From Moraxella oblonga NBRC 102422 (lineage in GTDB: Bacteria > Pseudomonadota > Gammaproteobacteria > Pseudomonadales > Moraxellaceae), in NCBI RefSeq assembly GCF_001598275.1, contig NZ_BCYQ01000014.1, positions 1-64,000 on the forward strand: a DNA stretch of 64,000 nt. The letters run 5' to 3'. Both the position numbers and the translations under genes were made by a program. Positions 45,801-53,867 of the stretch are shown one piece after another. Position 1 is the first letter of the stretch; each line of letters starts with the position of its first letter. The notes beneath the pieces were generated by a model. It was not told the DNA's origin. It saw only the letters and a list, made by a program, of their open reading frames with translations, and searched no databases.

Positions 45801-45935
45801 ATCATGAATGGGTATGATGTTGTATTGGTTGATATTGGTTAAATAAGACTTATTTAACCAATCACTGCCCACATTGATGTTATAATCTAAAAACTCATTA
45901 AAATTATCCAGCGTTATGACGGCATTTTTTGTCAT
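42888..45935 (-). CDS. HerA/FtsK-type ATPase with Ser/Thr/Gly-rich insert
   Basis: A 1015-residue protein. Residues 1-235 are a mostly soluble domain without a recognised family. Residues 238-350 are low-complexity Ser/Thr/Gly (for example TSETISTSEGMSSSSSAGKT). The C-terminal half is a DUF87/HerA ATPase: Walker A ITGATGSGKSNTVYHLL (533-549), Walker B HITVLEEAHNLL (764-775) and the downstream IADQSPNAVD. HerA-type motors are hexameric translocases of DNA or protein. The start at 45935 has AAGGGGAA ahead and lies 10 bases after the upstream stop. Its job here is unknown. Confidence 0.8.
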   Translation of the reverse strand: MTKNAVITLDNFNEFLDYNINVGSDWLNKSYLTNINQYNIIPIHDEQKINQNTDIRLYRLGRVALHNKQSMTESLTALYQTLGSFGASVFLYLDSKGGLTDIYLGVKAKNGNEAGKLLEASLNGHFAGSDYQQILSDELDEQEILSPLSAEHWQSRCVSSLSSVSSLAVDEREHFVQGLEKFIDSAEQHEYQALILAEPVSTDELNYLKSRYESMATALSPLAKQTLSYNETLGQNVGVNISHSVNESFTQTETTGTNKSTSNSKGVSHTDTKGSSHTGGAYIGGMTSIGGGGVSYSYGTNQSTSTGTSETISTSEGMSSSSSAGKTDGKTDTTGYSTGTSSSQSGTLGIDIQNRAVNELLTQIDVHLTRLNNARSYGGWRTASYFIAKDSYVTQSLASMFAGNTRGQESYIENTATNTWDSHSSKPIFEWLENFAHPHFSANELNQLNLGDITPATLVSGKEMALQLALPRHSTSTVTVVEATPFGRQIQSTNLHNDNPSRTLTLGQIRHLWTDLPQKVTLDVDKLSGHLFITGATGSGKSNTVYHLLNELNKQEIKFLIIEPAKGEYKHIFGNRSDVKVFSTNPNMSDLLKINPFKFPSTGHNPIHVLEHIDRLIEIFSMCWSMYDAMPAMLKQALLKAYELSGWDLDNSINYYDNNLFPSFIDLLQCLESEIEKSNYSSEIKSNYKGALITRVASLTTGLNKQLFSADEIDDNILFDENVIVDLSRVGSQETKSLIMGILVLRLNEYRMVNAVQMNTPLKHITVLEEAHNLLKNHTTHSEHGSNIASKSVELLSNAIAEMRTFGEGFIIADQSPNAVDISAIRNTNTKIIMRLPDETDGRLIGKASGLTDEQLPEIAKLPQGVAVIYQNDWLEPILCKVSHFDIIGNKYHYIKDVNDIQKRQNTELAKFILGHSDYNRNIVQVGVLNSNIAIKEKLALLNAFNQMQKPFSECVIDKLLEALTIKNTIEQYISNQQNVDCKDILSHYIFDEQSIFEKVHAHLKHQIKKGVFND

Positions 45936-45945
45936 AATATTCCCC

Positions 45946-46530
45946 TTACCATAAAGCAAACAAGGCAAGTAATGCCATTCCTACAACAATACAAACGGCA
46001 GTTTTGGGATTTTCCTTTGCCCACTGACCGGTATTTTTGCCGATGTTTTGTATTTGTTCAAAGGTATGCTCAATAAAGGATTTTTCAAAACCTTTTGATT
46101 GATGTTCTCTTTGATTGACCACCACCTGCTCAACTTGGTCTGTATTTTTGGGTTGATTGCCTGTTAATTTGTGTTTGACATGAGCCAAATGAATGATTCT
46201 TTCAAGGGAAAAATTCAGTGTCAGATAACTTTTATGAGTTAAAAAATAATCTTCGTCCCATAAACTTTCATCAATCTCAAAATCTTTGTGTAGCTTTGAA
46301 ATTTCAAATTGTTTAAAAATATCAGCATTGACTTGTTGGGCGTATAAGGATTTAATCACCAATTCCTCAAAGCTGACATTGGGATTTTGCAAATCCAATC
46401 TCAATAGTGCTTGTACCATACCAGAGTTGCCGTCATTTAAGGCTTCCACTAGGCGTTCGTCTGGATTGTTGGCGTATTCGGCAATTTTTTGTTCATATGC
46501 CTGTTGCAATTCATGGGTGTTGGTGCTCAT
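45946..46530 (-). CDS. Tail-anchored membrane protein of the GTPase-HerA operon
   Basis: A 194-residue protein with a long soluble N-terminal part and one C-terminal TM helix (TAVCIVVGMALLALFALW, about residues 176-193), preceded by WAKENPK. It has no signal peptide, so the soluble part should be cytoplasmic and tail-anchored. The helical region around HTFEQIQNIGKNTGQWAKEN is amphipathic. No family is recognised. It lies between the GTPase and ATPase genes, 27 and 10 bases from them, and may anchor the complex to the inner membrane. Confidence 0.7.
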   Translation of the reverse strand: MSTNTHELQQAYEQKIAEYANNPDERLVEALNDGNSGMVQALLRLDLQNPNVSFEELVIKSLYAQQVNADIFKQFEISKLHKDFEIDESLWDEDYFLTHKSYLTLNFSLERIIHLAHVKHKLTGNQPKNTDQVEQVVVNQREHQSKGFEKSFIEHTFEQIQNIGKNTGQWAKENPKTAVCIVVGMALLALFALW

Positions 46531-46557
46531 AAAAATTCTCTCGTTGGTTAAGGGTGA

Positions 46558-48882
46558 TTAAATGCTTAAAGTTGCTTGTAGCATGTGTTCAAATTCATTA
46601 AGTTGATTTATTTGTCTCTCTGCCAACTCAAGTTCGTGCTGCAAGCGGTCAGCTTGTGATTTTTGAGCAAGGGTTTCAATCGCCATTGCCATATTGCTTT
46701 CAAATTGCTCTTGTAGTTGCTGACAATAATTTTTGGCTATTTGTCTGGCATTCTGTTTGACTTGTTCAGACAGAGCATCTATTTTATTGCGAATGTCTAT
46801 TCCAATCTGAACGTAGGTGTCTTGCCAAAACTTATCAAGTTGAACCTTTGTTATTGTTCTGGTGCGAGTTTCTTTTTTGGTATGAAATAAATCAAGAATA
46901 CTGCCCCAAAAACCACCTCTTTTTACAGACGCTTGATAATCTTCATAACTAATATTGACATAGCGACTGTTTAGCTGAAAATAATGGTCAAGACTCATCG
47001 ATTGTTTGGATAAATTTGAAATGATGTTTGGCGGAATGTCATCAAAATATTCATCAAAGGTTTCTTTGATAAACAGTTGGTAGCGACCACGAATGTCTGC
47101 CAAGACTTTTTCTTGGTTTTGTTTGTCTATGGTAATTAAATCCGATAAAAAGTCATCAAGTAAATCTGAAAATTTTTTTCTGACACTCATCAATGCTTGG
47201 TGGGCTTTCTCTTTACTGTCCATTTGATAAAAGTGCCGACCAGAAGATTCTAATAATTGTTCAAACTTTTTATTGGTGTTGACAAAAAACTCTGCAGTCT
47301 TATCACTTAATCCTACTTCTGCACTCTGTAAATCAGCGATAAATTTATCAAATTTATCAGAGTGCTGAAACTTTTTTTCGGCATCACGAATCTTTTGGAT
47401 AAGCTCGTCCAATTCGTGTTGTTTTTTGTCTTTTAATTGTAGGATATTGTCCAGCTCTGGCTTGATGTCGTTTAATATCTCTTGTAGGGCTTCCACCATC
47501 AGAGAGATGCGATAGGGTTCGTTGTATTTTTCAATATAATCACTTATCATCAGCTCAATCGCTGGTACGCCAGAACGCAATAATGGCGTATCGTCTAGTT
47601 TGCTGATTTTTGCTTTGACTCTTGGGTTTAAGGGCATATGCGTTATGAGATTTCTATCATCTTGGCGATTGATTTTTTTGCATAAGCCATCTAATGTATC
47701 TTCATCATCTTCATCAATTAAATGACTATTTAATTTATTTATACGCCATAATTTTGTTAATCTTGCAGTAATGGGGTAAACTTTTGGGTTAATAATACCA
47801 TGCTTTTCTAAATATTGTTTGACACAAATCAAGGTATTACTGATGTTTTCATCTTTCCCAAAAAACTCATCCATACGATTAACCAAAAAGATAAATCTTT
47901 CTTTTGCTAAGTTCCCTTGTTCATTAATGACTTTGTTAATGGTGGAGAGTAATTGGTGGTCGCTTTCATCGGCAATTTTAGAACCATCTATGATGTACAA
48001 AATCAATGGGTTTTGTTTTGTGTCTTTGATTTTATTGAGCGTAATGATTTTATGATTGGCGTTGGCGGAGTTGGTGGGGCCGGGTGTGTCGCTCATTCTA
48101 AATTTGGTTTTGGCAGATAATTTAATGCCAATAAAATTACCTTCTAATTTAATGGTGCTGGTTTTGCTGTTATTATCTGTGTCACTATCGGTGTTTTTAT
48201 TCCAGTCAGATAATAAGTCTCGGGCAATTTTTGCGGTATCAGGTTTTGTTAAATCTAGCTTTTGTTCGTTTAATAGTTCATTGTTTTTGTTAAAACGATA
48301 AGCGTGGAATATACCCTGAGGTAACTCTGGGTTGTGAGTAATCTCCGCCACACAAGCAGTAGTTGCTTCATTTTGAGCTGGCAATAAATCACAGCCCAAT
48401 AAGGCATTGATAAAAGTGGATTTGCCCGATGACATGGTTGCCACCACAAAAATATCCACAACATTTTCACGAGCGATATTGAGCTTGGCGTGTGTTTTGA
48501 TGCGTTCTTGGTATTGCTCTAGACTTTCAAGTTGATTGATGAATTGTTGTAAATTTTCTAGTCGCTTGCTGGCATTTGGCTTAATCACCATAGGCGTATA
48601 AGTTATCTTGAAGCCTTGTTGCTCTGCTTCACGAACGGCATTTTCCATATCTTCACAATCCACATCAAGTCCTGTAAACTGCAGACTTAAAGAAAATGGT
48701 TTTTTGTTATAACCATAATGCTCACTCAGCTCACTAAAAAATGAACCAAGCCAAGATTGTAAGGTCATATCCTTATAGGTACGCCAAATGCTTTTGTCAT
48801 TTGGCACTTTACCATCAAATAAAAACTGAGCTTTGTTTTTGGTGAGTAGGGGGTTGTAAGTGATGGAAATTTTTGCAGTCAT
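46558..48882 (-). CDS. Dynamin-like GTPase
   Basis: A 774-residue large GTPase of the bacterial dynamin-like type. Motifs: G1 VVATMSSGKSTFINALLG (about residues 146-163), G2 Thr in NEATTACVAE, G3 DTPGPTNSANA (about 265-275), G4 LVNRMDE (about 333-339). The rest is helical with coiled-coil stretches (KKQHELDELIQKIRDAEKKF and near the C-terminus), as in dynamin stalks. A separate N-terminal region of about 105 residues is unlike known relatives. The G1 and helical layout are closest to CrfC-like proteins. AAGGAG precedes the ATG. It is the first gene of the operon. Confidence 0.85.
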   Translation of the reverse strand: MTAKISITYNPLLTKNKAQFLFDGKVPNDKSIWRTYKDMTLQSWLGSFFSELSEHYGYNKKPFSLSLQFTGLDVDCEDMENAVREAEQQGFKITYTPMVIKPNASKRLENLQQFINQLESLEQYQERIKTHAKLNIARENVVDIFVVATMSSGKSTFINALLGCDLLPAQNEATTACVAEITHNPELPQGIFHAYRFNKNNELLNEQKLDLTKPDTAKIARDLLSDWNKNTDSDTDNNSKTSTIKLEGNFIGIKLSAKTKFRMSDTPGPTNSANANHKIITLNKIKDTKQNPLILYIIDGSKIADESDHQLLSTINKVINEQGNLAKERFIFLVNRMDEFFGKDENISNTLICVKQYLEKHGIINPKVYPITARLTKLWRINKLNSHLIDEDDEDTLDGLCKKINRQDDRNLITHMPLNPRVKAKISKLDDTPLLRSGVPAIELMISDYIEKYNEPYRISLMVEALQEILNDIKPELDNILQLKDKKQHELDELIQKIRDAEKKFQHSDKFDKFIADLQSAEVGLSDKTAEFFVNTNKKFEQLLESSGRHFYQMDSKEKAHQALMSVRKKFSDLLDDFLSDLITIDKQNQEKVLADIRGRYQLFIKETFDEYFDDIPPNIISNLSKQSMSLDHYFQLNSRYVNISYEDYQASVKRGGFWGSILDLFHTKKETRTRTITKVQLDKFWQDTYVQIGIDIRNKIDALSEQVKQNARQIAKNYCQQLQEQFESNMAMAIETLAQKSQADRLQHELELAERQINQLNEFEHMLQATLSI

Positions 48883-48902
48883 AATAACTCCTTGTTTTTG
48901 GC

Positions 48903-48932
48903 ATTATATCTTAAATTTTAGTGCCTTGACAA
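48903..48932 (-). promoter_or_regulatory. Promoter of the GTPase-HerA-HNH operon
   Basis: On the minus strand TTGTCA (48927-48932) and TATAAT (48903-48908) are 18 bases apart, close to sigma70 consensus. The first start codon is at 48882, so the leader is only about 15 bases long and includes the ribosome binding site AAGGAG. Confidence 0.65.
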
Positions 48933-49123
48933 CATTTACTCGATAATCTTGTAAAATTGTGATGGTTAAAGGAAAACCGTTTGTTATGATTAATTTAAAT
49001 GGTTGATTTTTATATGATTTAGTAAATTAATAACAGGTAAAAACTGGTTTTTGTCAGCCTTTATTTTACTTTTTTCTCCAATTATTCTACAATAGTCATT
49101 AACTTTAAGTATAAGAACGAACC

Positions 49124-49924
49124 ATGTCCGACCAAAACGCCACCCCCATCACCGTTTTATCCAAAACACCCATCACCCCCACGCTGTTTAGCTTTACCAC
49201 CACTCGCCCTGACTCTTTTCGCTTTGATGCAGGGCAATTTGTACGGCTTGGGGTCAATCCTAGTGAATTAAAAAACACTCAAAACGCCCCTGATGAACGT
49301 ATTTTCCGTGCTTATTCGGTGGTGTCTAGCCCTTATGATGAGTGTTTGGAGTTTTTTAGCGTGGTGGTGCCTGATGGGGCATTTACTAGCCAACTACAAC
49401 ATTTGGCGGTGGGGGATACTTTGTATCTAAACCCAGAACCCTTTGGCTTTTTGACCCTTGCTCGCTATCAAGAACCTACCCCCAAAGATTTGTGGCTACT
49501 GGCAACAGGCACGGGACTTGCTCCATTTTTATCCATGCTTGGGGATTTGACGACTTGGCAAAATTATACCGACATCGTGTTGGTATATAGTGCCAGAACG
49601 CAGGCGGAGCTTGCCTATTTGGATAAAATTCATGAATTAAATCAGCAGTTTAGCGAACTGACTGACAACCCTGCTCGCCTGCATTTTGTGCCGATTATCA
49701 CTCGTGAAAAAGTGGACGGTTGCCTAAATGCTCGCATTCCTGCCTTGATAGACAGTGGCGAACTTGAAAACTTTGTCGGTTTAAACTTAAATCCTGCCAC
49801 TTCCCATGTCATGCTCTGTGGCAATCCGCAGATGGTGGACGATACCAAAGAGTCTTTAAAAAACAAGGGCTTAACGATGAATCGGCGTGGTGTGGGTAAT
49901 ATTGCGGTGGAGAATTATTGGTGA
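49124..49924 (+). CDS. fpr: Ferredoxin--NADP reductase
   Basis: A 266-residue FAD enzyme moving electrons between NADPH and ferredoxin or flavodoxin. The FAD-binding motif is RAYSVVSSPYDE (about residues 65-76) and the NADP-binding one LLATGTGLAPFLSMLGDL (about 125-142). The C-terminal GVGNIAVENYW with a terminal aromatic matches the bacterial FPR (subclass I or II) ending. Its stop overlaps the next gene in GTGA, so it is cotranscribed with the ADP-ribosylglycohydrolase. It is divergent to the GTPase operon. Confidence 0.93.
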   Translation: MSDQNATPITVLSKTPITPTLFSFTTTRPDSFRFDAGQFVRLGVNPSELKNTQNAPDERIFRAYSVVSSPYDECLEFFSVVVPDGAFTSQLQHLAVGDTLYLNPEPFGFLTLARYQEPTPKDLWLLATGTGLAPFLSMLGDLTTWQNYTDIVLVYSARTQAELAYLDKIHELNQQFSELTDNPARLHFVPIITREKVDGCLNARIPALIDSGELENFVGLNLNPATSHVMLCGNPQMVDDTKESLKNKGLTMNRRGVGNIAVENYW

Positions 49925-50916
49925 AAAACCTCCTCTACGGCTCGCTCATCGGTACGGCGGTGGGCGACATGTATGGTTTGCCTTATGAGGGTTTGTCTGC
50001 ACGCCGTATTCACAAAATGTTTGGCAATCGCACGCAGTTTGCTCTCATTCCTTTCATTAAAGGTGGTATGATTTCGGATGACACCGACCATGCGGTGATG
50101 ACGGTGCAAGCCTTCATTGCCAGTGGGGGCAACCCTATGCGGTTTGGGCGTTCGCTCAAAAGGCAACTCATGCTGTGGCTTGCTCATTTGCCTGCTGGCA
50201 TTGGCATGGCAACAGGGCGGAGCATTGTCAAGATGTATTTGGGCGTGGATATGTTTGGATGCAAAACAGGCGTATACTCGGCTGGTAACGGCTCTGCCAT
50301 GCGTGCGTCCGTGCTTGGTGTGCTGTGTGAGGATTTGCAGATGCTCAAAACGCTCAACCACATCAGCACCACGCTTACCCACACCGACCCCAAAGCCGAA
50401 CACGGTGCGTATTTGGTGGCACTTTTGGCGTGGGTGGAGGCTCGTCATGCTAAGTGGAGCGAGGAGGAGATTTGGGTGTTTTTGTCGTGCCACATTGACC
50501 CAGAATTGTGGGAGTTATCAAGCACTTACACCCCAAATGAGCGTGGCATCACAGGCTATATGTATGACACCGTTCCTGCCGTGTTTTGGGCGTGGCGACA
50601 TTTTCGTCATGCACCGCTTGAAGGCATGGCGTGGCTCATTCGTCAAGGGGGCGATACCGACACCACCTGTGCGATTTTTGGGGGGATTGTGGGCATCAAT
50701 CACTACGCCCAACTGACCGACATGGGGCGGTGGTGCGAGCCTGTGATTCGTCCGACTTTTTTGTTAAAATTGAGCGAGCAAGCCTGCCACGTCCAACACA
50801 CCCAAGTTTCACAAAGACCCATTGCCTTCGCTGGCGTGCGTACTTTGTGTAGAAATTTGCTGTTTTTGGGTGTGGTGTTATTGCACGGATTTCGGCGATT
50901 GTTACCGCCTTATTAA
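49921..50916 (+). CDS. ADP-ribosylglycohydrolase (DraG/ARH family)
   Basis: A 331-residue DraG/ARH-type hydrolase that removes ADP-ribose from modified proteins or other acceptors. Metal-site motifs: IGTAVGDMYGLPYEG near the N-terminus, GGMISDDTDHAVMTVQAF (about residues 43-60), the glycine-rich GNGSAMRASVLGV (about 121-133) and RQGGDTDTTCAIFGGIVG (about 241-258). The start is GTG at 49921 overlapping the fpr stop. No toxin ADP-ribosyltransferase is recognised nearby. The neighbouring nicotinamidase gene suggests a link to NAD turnover. Confidence 0.9.
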   Translation: MKNLLYGSLIGTAVGDMYGLPYEGLSARRIHKMFGNRTQFALIPFIKGGMISDDTDHAVMTVQAFIASGGNPMRFGRSLKRQLMLWLAHLPAGIGMATGRSIVKMYLGVDMFGCKTGVYSAGNGSAMRASVLGVLCEDLQMLKTLNHISTTLTHTDPKAEHGAYLVALLAWVEARHAKWSEEEIWVFLSCHIDPELWELSSTYTPNERGITGYMYDTVPAVFWAWRHFRHAPLEGMAWLIRQGGDTDTTCAIFGGIVGINHYAQLTDMGRWCEPVIRPTFLLKLSEQACHVQHTQVSQRPIAFAGVRTLCRNLLFLGVVLLHGFRRLLPPY

Positions 50917-50982
50917 ATCGTGCAAATTGACAAATCATTGAAATGGTTGGTTTTTTTTAAATCAACATAAAAGGAGCAACTC

Positions 50983-51597
50983 ATGAAAGCCCTACTTGTC
51001 GTAGATGTACAAAACGGCTTTATCGGTGGTAATTTGGCGGTGGCGGGGGCAAATAATATTATCCCAACGGTCAATCGCTTGATTGATGAGTTTGATACAG
51101 TGATTTTGACCCAAGATTACCACCCAAAAGACCACATTTCTTTTTATCAAAATCATGACGGCAAAAAGCCATTTGACACCATAGAGCTACCCTATGGTAC
51201 GCAGGTGCTTTGGAATGCTCACTGCATACAAGGCACGACCGATGCTGATTTTCATGCCAATTTAAAGGCAGACAAAGCCGAGCTGATTATCCGCAAAGGC
51301 TTTCATCAAGACATTGATAGCTATTCGGCATTCATGGAGGCGGACAGGGCGACTAGGACAGGGCTGGCGGGCTATTTGCGTGAGCGTGGCATTGATACGG
51401 TCTATGTGGTGGGCATTGCTACCGATTTTTGTGTGGCGTGGACGGCGATGGATGCGGTGGCGTTTGGATTTGATTGTACGGTCATCACGGACGCTACCGC
51501 TCCCATTGACATCGATGGCTCACTGGATAAGGCGATGGCGGATATGGCAGAAGTTGGGGTGAAATTTATTACCTCAAAAGATATTTTAAATCAATAA
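50983..51597 (+). CDS. pncA: Nicotinamidase
   Basis: A 204-residue isochorismatase-fold enzyme converting nicotinamide to nicotinate for NAD salvage. The catalytic Asp is in LLVVDVQNGF (residue 8), the metal-site stretch in TQDYHPKDHISF (about 48-59), and the catalytic Cys in VGIATDFCVAWTAMDA (about residue 150). AAAGGAGC precedes the ATG. It follows the ADP-ribosylglycohydrolase by 66 bases on the same strand. ADP-ribosylation frees nicotinamide, so the two could act in one route. Confidence 0.93.
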   Translation: MKALLVVDVQNGFIGGNLAVAGANNIIPTVNRLIDEFDTVILTQDYHPKDHISFYQNHDGKKPFDTIELPYGTQVLWNAHCIQGTTDADFHANLKADKAELIIRKGFHQDIDSYSAFMEADRATRTGLAGYLRERGIDTVYVVGIATDFCVAWTAMDAVAFGFDCTVITDATAPIDIDGSLDKAMADMAEVGVKFITSKDILNQ

Positions 51598-51632
51598 TTT
51601 ACAAACTTTTTTAAAATTTTTATAAAAAACGC

Positions 51633-51660
51633 TTGCCAAATTTTAAAAATACTCTATAAT
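51633..51660 (+). promoter_or_regulatory. Promoter of tRNA-Leu
   Basis: TTGCCA (51633-51638) and TATAAT (51655-51660) are 16 bases apart, and the tRNA begins 31 bases after the -10. Confidence 0.7.
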
Positions 51661-51691
51661 ACGCCACATCAAGACAACTTGATACAAATCT

Positions 51692-51776
51692 GGGGTCGTG
51701 GCGAAATTGGTAGACGCACTGGATTTAGGTTCCAGCGGGGCGACCCGTGAGAGTTCGAGTCTCTCCGACCCCACCA
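51692..51776 (+). tRNA. tRNA-Leu (anticodon UAG)
   Basis: An 85-base tRNA. The acceptor stem GGGGTCG pairs with CGACCCC. The D arm contains AAATTGGTAGACGC, the anticodon stem CTGGA/TCCAG has loop TTTAGGT and so anticodon TAG. A class II variable arm follows, then the T loop GTTCGAGTC. The CCA end is encoded (51774-51776). It reads CUA and other CUN leucine codons. A promoter and a terminator flank it, so it is a single-gene unit. Confidence 0.97.
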
Positions 51777-51781
51777 TCTAT

Positions 51782-51809
51782 AAACCTGCTTTTATGGCAG
51801 GTTTTTTGT
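51782..51809 (+). terminator. Terminator of tRNA-Leu
   Basis: AACCTGC (51783-51789) and GCAGGTT (51797-51803) form a stem followed by TTTTTG. Confidence 0.8.
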
Positions 51810-51917
51810 TATGTTGATTTTAAAATTTTTTTTTTAAAAATTGTTTAAAATTTGGTAGTTGGTTTACTTATCTATACCAAAACAACCTTAAAATGACCAC
51901 AAAATTCCTTCTCGGTG

Positions 51918-51945
51918 GTAGGGGTGAATTGCAATTGACCTCTAC
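51918..51945. repeat. Imperfect palindrome, REP-like
   Basis: A 28-base element with arms GTAGGGGTGAATTG and CAATTGACCTCTAC; 12 of 14 positions pair. Confidence 0.5.
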
Positions 51946-52035
51946 AATCGGTGGTATATTTTAAGTTCGTTGGGTGCATTTTAAAATTTTAAAATGTTGG
52001 ATAATGTCATTGACCAACTATCATCAAAGTTAAAA

Positions 52036-52059
52036 TAGGGCAAATGCAATTTGTCCCTA
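52036..52059. repeat. Imperfect palindrome, REP-like
   Basis: A 24-base element with arms TAGGGCAAATGC and AATTTGTCCCTA. They pair with a one-base shift. It resembles the element at 51918 in layout (a G-rich end with a TGCAAT core). Confidence 0.4.
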
Positions 52060-52142
52060 CATAACCAATTTTATCATCAAGGTAAAACCATTTACCCAAA
52101 CCCATTCTTAATCAGCCAAGTTTTATCTTTAGCCAAAATACC

Positions 52143-53669
52143 ATGAGCGTTCAAACTTTTAATCCCAAAAATCCAAATCCTAGCGAAGTGGGCTACCACC
52201 ACAAAGCCAACCACAACCAAAACCGCACCATCGACCAAAGTGGTGATTTGTCAAACTCGCCCCTCATGTCCATCACCAAGCCTGATGGTGGTGTATCCAG
52301 TGAAATTGTTAAAACACCCAAAGTGGGCTTTGTCTCACTTGGTTGCCCTAAGGCACTGGTGGATAGCGAGCGGATCATTACCGAACTGACAAAAGAGGGC
52401 TACCAAGTCGCCAAAGATTATGATGGGGCGGATTTGGTGGTGGTGAACACTTGTGGTTTTATTGAGTCTGCCGTCCAAGAGAGTCTTGATGCCATCGGCG
52501 AGGCAATCACCAAAAACGGCAAAGTCATCGTAACAGGCTGTTTGGGTAAAGATGCCGAAAAAATTCGCACCATGCACCCTGCGGTACTGGCGGTAACAGG
52601 GGCTCATGCTTATGATGAGGTGGTCAAAGCCGTAACGCACCATGTACCAAAACCAAAAAAATCCAAAACTTATGACCCCAAAATCGACCTCATCAATGAT
52701 GCAGGCGTGAAACTCACCCCTGCTCATTATGCCTATGTCAAAATCAGCGAGGGTTGTAATCATCGCTGTACTTTTTGTATCATTCCCTCGTTGCGTGGCG
52801 ATTTGGTCTCTCGTACTATTGACAGCGTGATGAATGAAGCAGTTGCCCTTAAAAAAGCAGGGGTCAAAGAGCTACTCATCATCAGCCAAGATACTTCTGC
52901 TTATGGCGTTGATTTAAAATATAAAATGGCGTTTTGGCAGGGTGAGCCCATTCGCAGTAAGTTTTTTGATATGTGTCAGGCATTGGCACGGCTTGGTATT
53001 TGGGTGCGACTGCATTATGTCTATCCTTATCCGCATGTGGACGATGTGGTACAAATCATGGCGGACAGCATGAAAGCCAGCGGTGGCACAGGAGGGCTAC
53101 TGCCTTATCTTGACATACCATTTCAGCACGCCAGCCCCTCTGTATTAAAGGCAATGAAACGCCCTGCCATGAGCGAAAATACCCTAGAACGCATTGCCAA
53201 GTGGCGTGAAATTTGCCCTGACATTGTCATTCGTTCGACCTTTGTGGTAGGCTTTCCGGGTGAGACGGAGGAGGATTTTCTCTACCTGCTTGACTGGCTC
53301 AAAAAAGCTCGCCTTGACCGTGTGGGTTGTTTTACTTATTCACACATTGATGGGGCGGTGGCAAACGACTTACCAAACCCTGTACCAGAGTCCATCAAAC
53401 AAGAACGCTATGAGCGGTTTATGGCGGTGGCACAGGCGATTAGCGAGGAGAAACTCCAAGAGAAAGTCGGTCGCACGATGGTGGTTTTGGTTGATGAAAT
53501 TGACGCCGATGAGAACATCGCCATTTGTCGCAGTCATGGAGACGCCCCTGACATTGACGGTCATGTCTATGTTGATAATATCGATGAGACGGTCAAAGTG
53601 GGGCAGTTTTTGACCGTTACCATTGATGAGGCCAGCGAGTATGATTTGTTTGCCAGTTTTGCAGGCTAA
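52143..53669 (+). CDS. rimO: Ribosomal protein S12 methylthiotransferase RimO
   Basis: A radical-SAM enzyme that methylthiolates an aspartate of ribosomal protein S12. Domains: N-terminal MTTase domain starting at [19 protein letters not shown] with its cluster cysteines, the radical-SAM motif CNHRCTFC (about residues 206-213), and the C-terminal TRAM domain ([20 protein letters not shown] onward). As read from 52143 it has 508 residues, some 60 more than usual. The extension ([20 protein letters not shown]) is low-complexity and no good ribosome binding site precedes it. The ATG at 52266 would give about 467 residues and may be the true start. Confidence 0.93.
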   Translation: MSVQTFNPKNPNPSEVGYHHKANHNQNRTIDQSGDLSNSPLMSITKPDGGVSSEIVKTPKVGFVSLGCPKALVDSERIITELTKEGYQVAKDYDGADLVVVNTCGFIESAVQESLDAIGEAITKNGKVIVTGCLGKDAEKIRTMHPAVLAVTGAHAYDEVVKAVTHHVPKPKKSKTYDPKIDLINDAGVKLTPAHYAYVKISEGCNHRCTFCIIPSLRGDLVSRTIDSVMNEAVALKKAGVKELLIISQDTSAYGVDLKYKMAFWQGEPIRSKFFDMCQALARLGIWVRLHYVYPYPHVDDVVQIMADSMKASGGTGGLLPYLDIPFQHASPSVLKAMKRPAMSENTLERIAKWREICPDIVIRSTFVVGFPGETEEDFLYLLDWLKKARLDRVGCFTYSHIDGAVANDLPNPVPESIKQERYERFMAVAQAISEEKLQEKVGRTMVVLVDEIDADENIAICRSHGDAPDIDGHVYVDNIDETVKVGQFLTVTIDEASEYDLFASFAG

Positions 53670-53750
53670 TTTTGTGGGCTAAAAATACAAAAAGCGTTAA
53701 AGGTGAATTTAACGCTGACATTGTTAAATTAAAATATATTTTAAGGTTTC

Positions 53751-53820
53751 CCATTCGCCCTGAGCTATGCCTGCGGGTGGGAAAACCGTTGCGGTTCGAC
53801 AAGCTCACCACGAACGGTTT
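53751..53820. repeat. REP-like palindromic repeat pair
   Basis: CGGTTCGACAAGCTCACCAC with the following GAACGG (53792-53817) is a near-palindrome. Preceding it, CCATTCGCCCTGAGCT (53751-53766) resembles the other half of the same type of repeat. The motif CCGTTCG...GAGCTTGTCGAAC is widely dispersed between genes in many proteobacteria. It lies between convergent rimO and the transthyretin-like gene. Confidence 0.6.
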
Positions 53821-53867
53821 TCAAAGAAAAGTATTCTTAATTAACAATACCTTAACCATCTCATCGC

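Larger units (their letters stand above)
51810..52142. other. Noncoding stretch between tRNA-Leu and rimO
   Basis: No gene is seen here. The stretch is AT-rich and holds two imperfect palindromes. One is centred on GTGAATTGCAATTGAC (51918-51945); the other reads TAGGGCAAATGCAATTTGTC and continues CCTA (52036-52059). Such GGGGNNAATTGCAATT-type palindromes resemble dispersed REP-like repeats of other bacteria. No rimO promoter is clear. Confidence 0.5.

Noticed and set aside
42888-45935. The HerA-type gene as chromosomal FtsK or a conjugation coupling protein
   Set aside because: There are no N-terminal TM helices and no FtsK gamma domain. No relaxase or type IV secretion genes are nearby.
49915-50493. 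A 192-codon minus-strand frame opposite the ADP-ribosylglycohydrolase gene
   Set aside because: The plus strand has clear family motifs and is coupled to fpr. The minus frame is a shadow rich in His/Arg.
51890-52080. The palindromes between tRNA-Leu and rimO as a CRISPR array or attachment site
   Set aside because: Only two unlike palindromes are present, with no regular spacers. No integrase gene and no duplicate of the tRNA 3' end were seen.
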